64,000 nt of DNA from Toxotes chatareus (lineage: Eukaryota; Chordata; Actinopteri; Toxotidae): NCBI GenBank assembly GCA_016801885.1, contig CM028888.1, positions 16,973,170 through 17,037,169 of the forward strand. Direction: 5' to 3'. The notes beneath the pieces were generated by a model. The model had not been told where the DNA came from, did no database searches, and saw only the letters and a list, made by a program, of their open reading frames with translations. Shown here one piece after another: positions 62,966 through 64,000 of this stretch. Made by a program: the position numbers and the translations under genes. Position 1 is the first letter of the stretch. Each line of letters starts with the position of its first letter.

Positions 62966-64000
62966 CTGTTTGTTGTTGTACTTCGGTTGGCTGGTCTTGT
63001 AGCTGTAATCTGAGTACTGGTCTGAGCCGGTAGAGTTGTCATCTCCTCCGGTTCCTACGAAGGTGTTGGCAGCAGGCAGGTCCTGGACGGCCTGATGCTT
63101 CTGTGAGGCTGAGGGGGACTGAGCCTGCAGCTGGATGGAGGGTAAGGGGGAGTTGGAGCGGTAGTGCCTGCCTATATCAGGGCTTCCTGGTGAATATGTT
63201 AAGGGCAGGTGTATCCTGGGGCTGTCATTGACTCCATCAAGGTTGAACTTGAGACTCTTTTGGAGACTGACCTCCTCCTCTTCCCCGAGTGGTTTTGGGG
63301 ACTTCTGGGGTTTGCCTTTCCTTCCTCGTTTGCCTTTGGCATTCTTTGGTGCCTGTTTGGGTGCATACAAGTCCTTTGTTTCCTTTTTGCCAGCCTGATA
63401 CCCACTCTTAGTTTCTCTCTGGATGCGGTGTCGAATAAATACCACCACCAAGATTAACATGACAACACCTGCCACACCGGCAAGGCTTCCAAACAAAATG
63501 TTACTGCGCTGAGCAGCAAAGCCATTGTCAGGATCACCAGCAATGTCCCTGTCCAGTGGAGTGTAAAGACTGTGTCCGACTAGGGCTTCCACTAAGCTGA
63601 CATTTGAAATGGTTTCATTGACATAGATGTGGACCAGAGCAGTGGCATGACGTGCAGGCTTACCCCTGTCACTCACTCGCACCACTAGGCGATGTAGTCC
63701 ACCATGTTTTCGAGTCATCTCCTTTGCTAGAGTGATCTCCCCACTGGAAGGGGAGATGCGAAATAACTGGTAAGGGTTTCCACCAGCAATACTGAAGACC
63801 AGCTCTGCATTAGGGCCACTGTCCAAATCTTCAGCTTCCACCACCTCCACATGGCTATCTGGGGAAGCTAGAGGTGACAAGCGCCTGAAGGAGGAATTGG
63901 AGGGCTTGGTGACCACAGGGTCATTGTCATTTTCATCCAGAACATTGATAGTAACACCCACATATGAAGACCTGGGTGGCTCTCCTCCATCCACTGCTTT
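62966..64000 (-). CDS. pcdh1: Protocadherin-1, 3' part of large coding exon (last cadherin repeat, TM helix, CM1/CM2 tail); continues past window end
   Basis: A delta-1 protocadherin is a calcium-dependent homophilic adhesion and signalling receptor at the plasma membrane. The frame is open from base 64000 (first base of a codon) for 345 codons to the donor CAG|GTAAAG at 62966/62965. Residue numbers count from 64000. A calcium-binding linker motif DENDN is at residues 22-26. A final cadherin repeat follows, with AEDLDSG near 56-62 and VSDRGKP near 109-115, and N-glycosylation sequons NSS, NET and NVS. A hydrophobic helix spans about 167-189, ended by RHRIQR. The tail has a basic Lys/Gly/Arg stretch (about 215-236), LQKSLKFNL, DSPRIHLPL, the CM1 region RHYRSNSPLPSIQL (279-292) and the CM2 region VQDLPAANTFVG through QYSDYSY (305-334). 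This motif order and wording fit PCDH1 better than PCDH7, 9 or 11, judged from memory. Upstream repeats and the start codon are outside the window. The teleost paralogue (a or b) is not resolved. Confidence 0.95.

Noticed and set aside
63199..63457. Open frames on other frames or strand within the large pcdh1 exon
   Set aside because: They are shadows of the real minus-strand coding frame.
63991..63994. Protein start at the GTG near 63994
   Set aside because: The frame is already open at base 64000 (Lys-Ala-Val-Asp) and sits in the middle of the ectodomain, so no start is expected here.
1..64000. CRISPR arrays, prokaryotic operons, phage or defence systems
   Set aside because: The sequence is a vertebrate intron landscape with spliced exons and microsatellites. 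No such structures are present.

Overview
This window looks like ordinary nuclear DNA from a ray-finned (probably percomorph) fish. It is AT-rich, dense in (CA)n/(TG)n and (TA)n microsatellites, and carries decayed non-LTR, LTR and hAT transposon fragments of teleost type. The only coding sequence I can assign firmly is on the minus strand: two exons of a delta-1 protocadherin that read as protocadherin-1 (pcdh1; which teleost paralogue is undecided).

Layout. The gene runs right to left. The right end (62966-64000) holds the 3' part of the large first coding exon: the last cadherin repeat, the transmembrane helix and the proximal cytoplasmic tail with conserved motifs CM1 and CM2. An intron of about 48.1 kb follows (62965-14868). 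A 220-bp exon (14648-14867) then carries CM3, the RRVTF motif known as a protein phosphatase 1 docking site in this family. The next intron (from 14647 downward) leaves the window at base 1, so the final coding exon is outside. The promoter, signal peptide and most ectodomain repeats lie beyond 64000.

The introns contain: a 2.5-kb plus-strand LINE remnant with endonuclease and reverse-transcriptase pieces (1390-3935); a minus-strand LINE endonuclease fragment (about 19390-19740); a hAT fragment with a decayed BED zinc finger and one terminal sequence (23615-24110); a complete 206-bp non-autonomous hAT element with an 8-bp target-site duplication (33043-33264); a likely Ty3/Gypsy LTR remnant (about 55990-56335); several dispersed teleost-type repeats; and many simple repeats. 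Most short open frames elsewhere are intronic noise or run through CA repeats.

No prokaryote-like system, CRISPR array, rRNA, confident tRNA or second host gene is visible. The most useful leads concern isoforms of the protocadherin tail. Reading through the exon-2 donor gives a short tail without CM3. A candidate alternative terminal exon sits in the 48-kb intron near 17.2-17.4 kb. The two hAT remnants are well supported. Unexplained coding-like or possibly regulatory islands are flagged with low confidence.
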